From NCBI GenBank assembly GCA_945870225.1, contig CAMBRF010000004.1, positions 1 to 64,000 of the forward strand: 64,000 bases of DNA. Direction: 5' to 3'. The notes under the pieces are model-generated. The model saw nothing but the letters and a program-made list of their open reading frames with translations. It searched no databases and was not told the DNA's origin. The stretch is from PVC group bacterium (GTDB lineage Bacteria > Verrucomicrobiota > Kiritimatiellia > CAIKKV01 > CAITUY01). Within the stretch, counting starts at the first letter, position 1. Each line of letters opens with the position of its first letter. The position numbers and the translations under genes are program-made. This document shows, one piece after another, positions 62,030 to 64,000 of the stretch.

Positions 62030-62058
62030 TATATATCAATCATGGAACCATATGTCAA
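62030..62058 (-). promoter_or_regulatory. Sigma-70 promoter of the iclR-like gene
   Basis: On the minus strand, TTGACA (62053-62058), 17 bp, then TATATA (62030-62035). The predicted start of transcription (62022-62023) coincides with the ATG at 62021. It lies in the divergent gap facing the GH20-like gene. Confidence 0.65.
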
Positions 62059-62191
62059 ACAACGACGGATAGCACCGAATCATCTCTTAAGCGTAGGCCG
62101 GCCAACATCTTGACCTCGGCATGACCAAAGGATTAGGTTAGCCGCACAAATCACAAGCCATGACTTTCATGATTTTCCACAAGGAATGATG

Positions 62192-63766
62192 ATGACTCCA
62201 CCAACTGCTCCGTTAACTCTCTTTCATATGGATTTTAATTTTACCTGCCTGCCAGCCCCGTATATCCGCCGCTGGCTCGAGAAACTGGCCGGCATGGGAT
62301 ACACCGGCATCCTGTGGGAACTTGAGGATAAAGTCCGTTGGGAAACCTGCCCCGAATGTGTCTGGCCGGAAGCCCTGTCAAAAGCGGAATTCCGTGAAAT
62401 TCTGAACTTTACCGCAAGCCTGGGTTTGGAATCCATCCCCCTCCTCCAAACCATCGGGCACGGTGAATACGTGTTGCTGCAGGAAAAATACCGATCCTTC
62501 CGGGAGCTGCCCGACGAGCATACCTGCTACTGCACCTCACGCCCCGAAGTCCGATCGTTCCTTAAGAAATGGATCGAAGAGTATCTGGACCTCTTTGGTA
62601 ATATCCGCTACTTCCATCTCGGCGGCGATGAAGCCTATGCCTTTGCCACCTGCCCCGAATGTGTACTCCGGGCGGGGGCACAGGGCCGCAACCAGCTCTA
62701 TGCGGAACATATCCGCGATCTCGCCGGGCCCATCCTCGCCCGCGGTGTCCGTCCCGGAATCTGGAGCGACATGGTGCTCCACCATCCCGAGGAGATGAAT
62801 CAGATTCCAAAGGATTTTGTCATCTGGGACTGGAACTACTGGAGTTATGACCAACCCAACGCGCAGACCCGCGTCTGGGGCTATGGCTGTATTACCAAGG
62901 ATCAACTGACGCCGCACATCCGGGACCTATATCCCCAGATCACCGATGCCGACGACAATCTGGTCCCCTTCTATACTTCCGATTTTCTCAAGGCCGCCGG
63001 TTTTGACGTCATCCTTTGCTCCACGTCGCGCTCATCCGGCGACAGCGTCTTCTGCCCCGACTTCGAGGTCCATTATCAAAACGTGGCCGGTGTCGCGCGC
63101 CATACGGTGCGCTCCGGCCTGCTTGGCCAATGTGTCACCAGCTGGGCGATCCGTTTGAATCCGTTTGAAACCCAGGACCTTATTCTCAGGCTGGCCCCGC
63201 AGGCGCTGCGCCATCCCGACAAAACGCCGCACGAGTTGTTGACGGAAATCGGCACAGAACTCTTCGGCACAAACCCCGCCCCCTTTCTTAAAGCCATCCT
63301 TGCCCTCAGCAAGGGTTTCCCCGGGGCCGGCACGGGAATCACGGCCATTCAATGGTCGCGCGGCAAAGACTCCCGCCCCGCACCGCCGAACCATATTTCC
63401 CAACTGATCACCACGCTCAAACGAGAGCGCCCGACCGAACTCGACGCCCTGCGAGAAAAGCAACGGCAGGCTACCGAATCCTTCCCGCCTGCCCTGGTAG
63501 AACTTGTTGCTTTCCTCAACTCGGCCACGCGTGGATTTGAACACCTTGAACCCTGGCTGACCGCTGGGCATTTTCAGATTCAACACGCCAGGTTGGCGTC
63601 CCTTATTCTCAATGGGCAAGCCAATCCGTCCCTTATCCCCTGGGCACGCTGCCTGAAACGCCGCTACACCGAGTGGCTTGCCTGCAGCGAGACACCCCAA
63701 AGCGCCGCCAAGAATGCCAGCCTGCTGTACGACTGCCTGATCGAGTTCTGCGCATCATGCGAATAA
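62192..63766 (+). CDS. GH20-like glycosidase
   Basis: The 524-residue protein has a TIM barrel with the Asp-Glu pair of family 20 substrate-assisted hexosaminidases in YFHLGGDEAYAF (Asp146, Glu147). TIGHGEYVLLQ and IWDWNYWSYD are further barrel landmarks. Two CPEC motifs (Cys53/56 and Cys154/157) may bind a structural metal. No signal peptide is present. Of three consecutive ATGs, the one at 62192 has the best spacing (6 nt) to AAGGA. It is divergent from iclR. The precise sugar specificity is unknown. Confidence 0.8.
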   Translation: MTPPTAPLTLFHMDFNFTCLPAPYIRRWLEKLAGMGYTGILWELEDKVRWETCPECVWPEALSKAEFREILNFTASLGLESIPLLQTIGHGEYVLLQEKYRSFRELPDEHTCYCTSRPEVRSFLKKWIEEYLDLFGNIRYFHLGGDEAYAFATCPECVLRAGAQGRNQLYAEHIRDLAGPILARGVRPGIWSDMVLHHPEEMNQIPKDFVIWDWNYWSYDQPNAQTRVWGYGCITKDQLTPHIRDLYPQITDADDNLVPFYTSDFLKAAGFDVILCSTSRSSGDSVFCPDFEVHYQNVAGVARHTVRSGLLGQCVTSWAIRLNPFETQDLILRLAPQALRHPDKTPHELLTEIGTELFGTNPAPFLKAILALSKGFPGAGTGITAIQWSRGKDSRPAPPNHISQLITTLKRERPTELDALREKQRQATESFPPALVELVAFLNSATRGFEHLEPWLTAGHFQIQHARLASLILNGQANPSLIPWARCLKRRYTEWLACSETPQSAAKNASLLYDCLIEFCASCE

Positions 63767-63945
63767 GACCGCCCTACGGGGCGCGCAAACAGTCACCGCT
63801 CAACCAGGAAAGGCCGACGCCTGTCTACAAAGAGCAGGGGTGGATGAAGAATCTTTCACCCTTCATATTTATAAAATCATCTTGCATAACCTCTTTTCAT
63901 CGTGTCAAATGCGCCCGATTAACCGACCCGAAGGAATAGCCACTT

Positions 63946-64000
63946 ATGCGTTGGACCCAGACCTTGATATCAACCCTGCGTGATGCACCGCAGGATGCCG
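63946..64000 (+). CDS. proS: Proline--tRNA ligase, N-terminal fragment
   Basis: Only 18 codons are inside the window. They read MRWTQTLISTLRDAPQDA, which closely matches the N-terminus of bacterial prolyl-tRNA synthetases. AAGGA lies 10 nt upstream of the ATG. The gene continues beyond the right edge. The 179-bp gap before it (63767-63945) shows no other feature. Confidence 0.8.
   Translation, partial: MRWTQTLISTLRDAPQDA

Noticed and set aside
63767-63945. T-box or other riboswitch ahead of proS
   Set aside because: No terminator/antiterminator pair or T-box-like conserved string is visible; only a weak 5-bp hairpin was found.
1-64000. tRNA, rRNA, prophage or insertion sequence genes
   Set aside because: No cloverleaf-like sequence with a T-loop motif, no rRNA core sequence, and no transposase, integrase or phage structural gene was recognised.

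Overview
This is a 64 kb stretch of GC-rich bacterial chromosome with dense coding on both strands. No phage, IS element, CRISPR array, rRNA or tRNA gene was seen. The mix suggests a strict or facultative anaerobe of the PVC group, most like Kiritimatiellota or Lentisphaerota: a six-gene Ech-type [NiFe] hydrogenase, a K+-dependent membrane pyrophosphatase, a Bat aerotolerance operon with fused genes, a biotin carboxyltransferase beside accD/accA, and scattered carbohydrate enzymes (GH28, GH172, GH20-like, sialate O-acetylesterase). The taxonomic placement is inference from gene content only.

Layout. 0.2-1.8 kb: a GH28 lipoprotein. 1.8-5.7 kb (minus): nitroreductase, FHA-GAF protein, membrane-anchored protein and ApbE. 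5.7-8.1 kb (minus): rpmE, prfA, prmC, with a terminator hairpin abutting the prfA start codon and a palindromic repeat element before prmC. 8.2-11.5 kb (minus): PhnP-like hydrolase and hppA. 11.6-18.4 kb (minus): the translation operon thrS-infC-rpmI-rplT-pheS-pheT in the same gene order as Escherichia coli. infC appears to start at ATT, and ThrS lacks its TGS domain. 18.6-21.0 kb: a large putative glycosidase.

21.2-26.1 kb holds the most unusual module: a TetR regulator with palindromic operator candidates, a lysine 2,3-aminomutase homologue, an ATP-grasp ligase, and a second ATP-grasp ligase fused to a GNAT acetyltransferase. Together these could make an acylated or ligated beta-lysine compound. 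26.1-30.4 kb: accD, accA, a carboxyltransferase fused to an AccB-like biotin carrier, and a small coiled-coil protein. 30.4-33.9 kb: a GT4 glycosyltransferase and a convergent zinc-ribbon gene, between which a GH172 gene has been inserted. The insert is flanked by a 61-bp direct repeat that keeps tails of both neighbouring genes.

34.1-41.4 kb: a Gfo/Idh/MocA oxidoreductase, then echABCDEF behind a leader with stacked terminator-like hairpins. 41.4-51.5 kb: a membrane-anchored Hsp20-like gene behind a good sigma-54 promoter match and a palindromic upstream site, translationally coupled to moxR, a DUF58 gene and Bat genes (batB-batC and batD-batE are fused). 51.6-54.0 kb: an Fe-S protein gene carrying eight 7-bp tandem repeats, coupled to a DUF116-polyprenyl synthase fusion. 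54.0-58.6 kb: a metallophosphatase-PHP fusion, an MtaB-like methylthiotransferase and a sialate esterase. 58.7-62.0 kb (minus): IclR regulator (probably leaderless), aldo/keto reductase and FAD oxidoreductase. 62.2-63.8 kb: a GH20-like glycosidase. The window ends in the first codons of proS.

All family calls were made by reading motifs; no database search was run. Promoters, operators and hairpins are read by eye.
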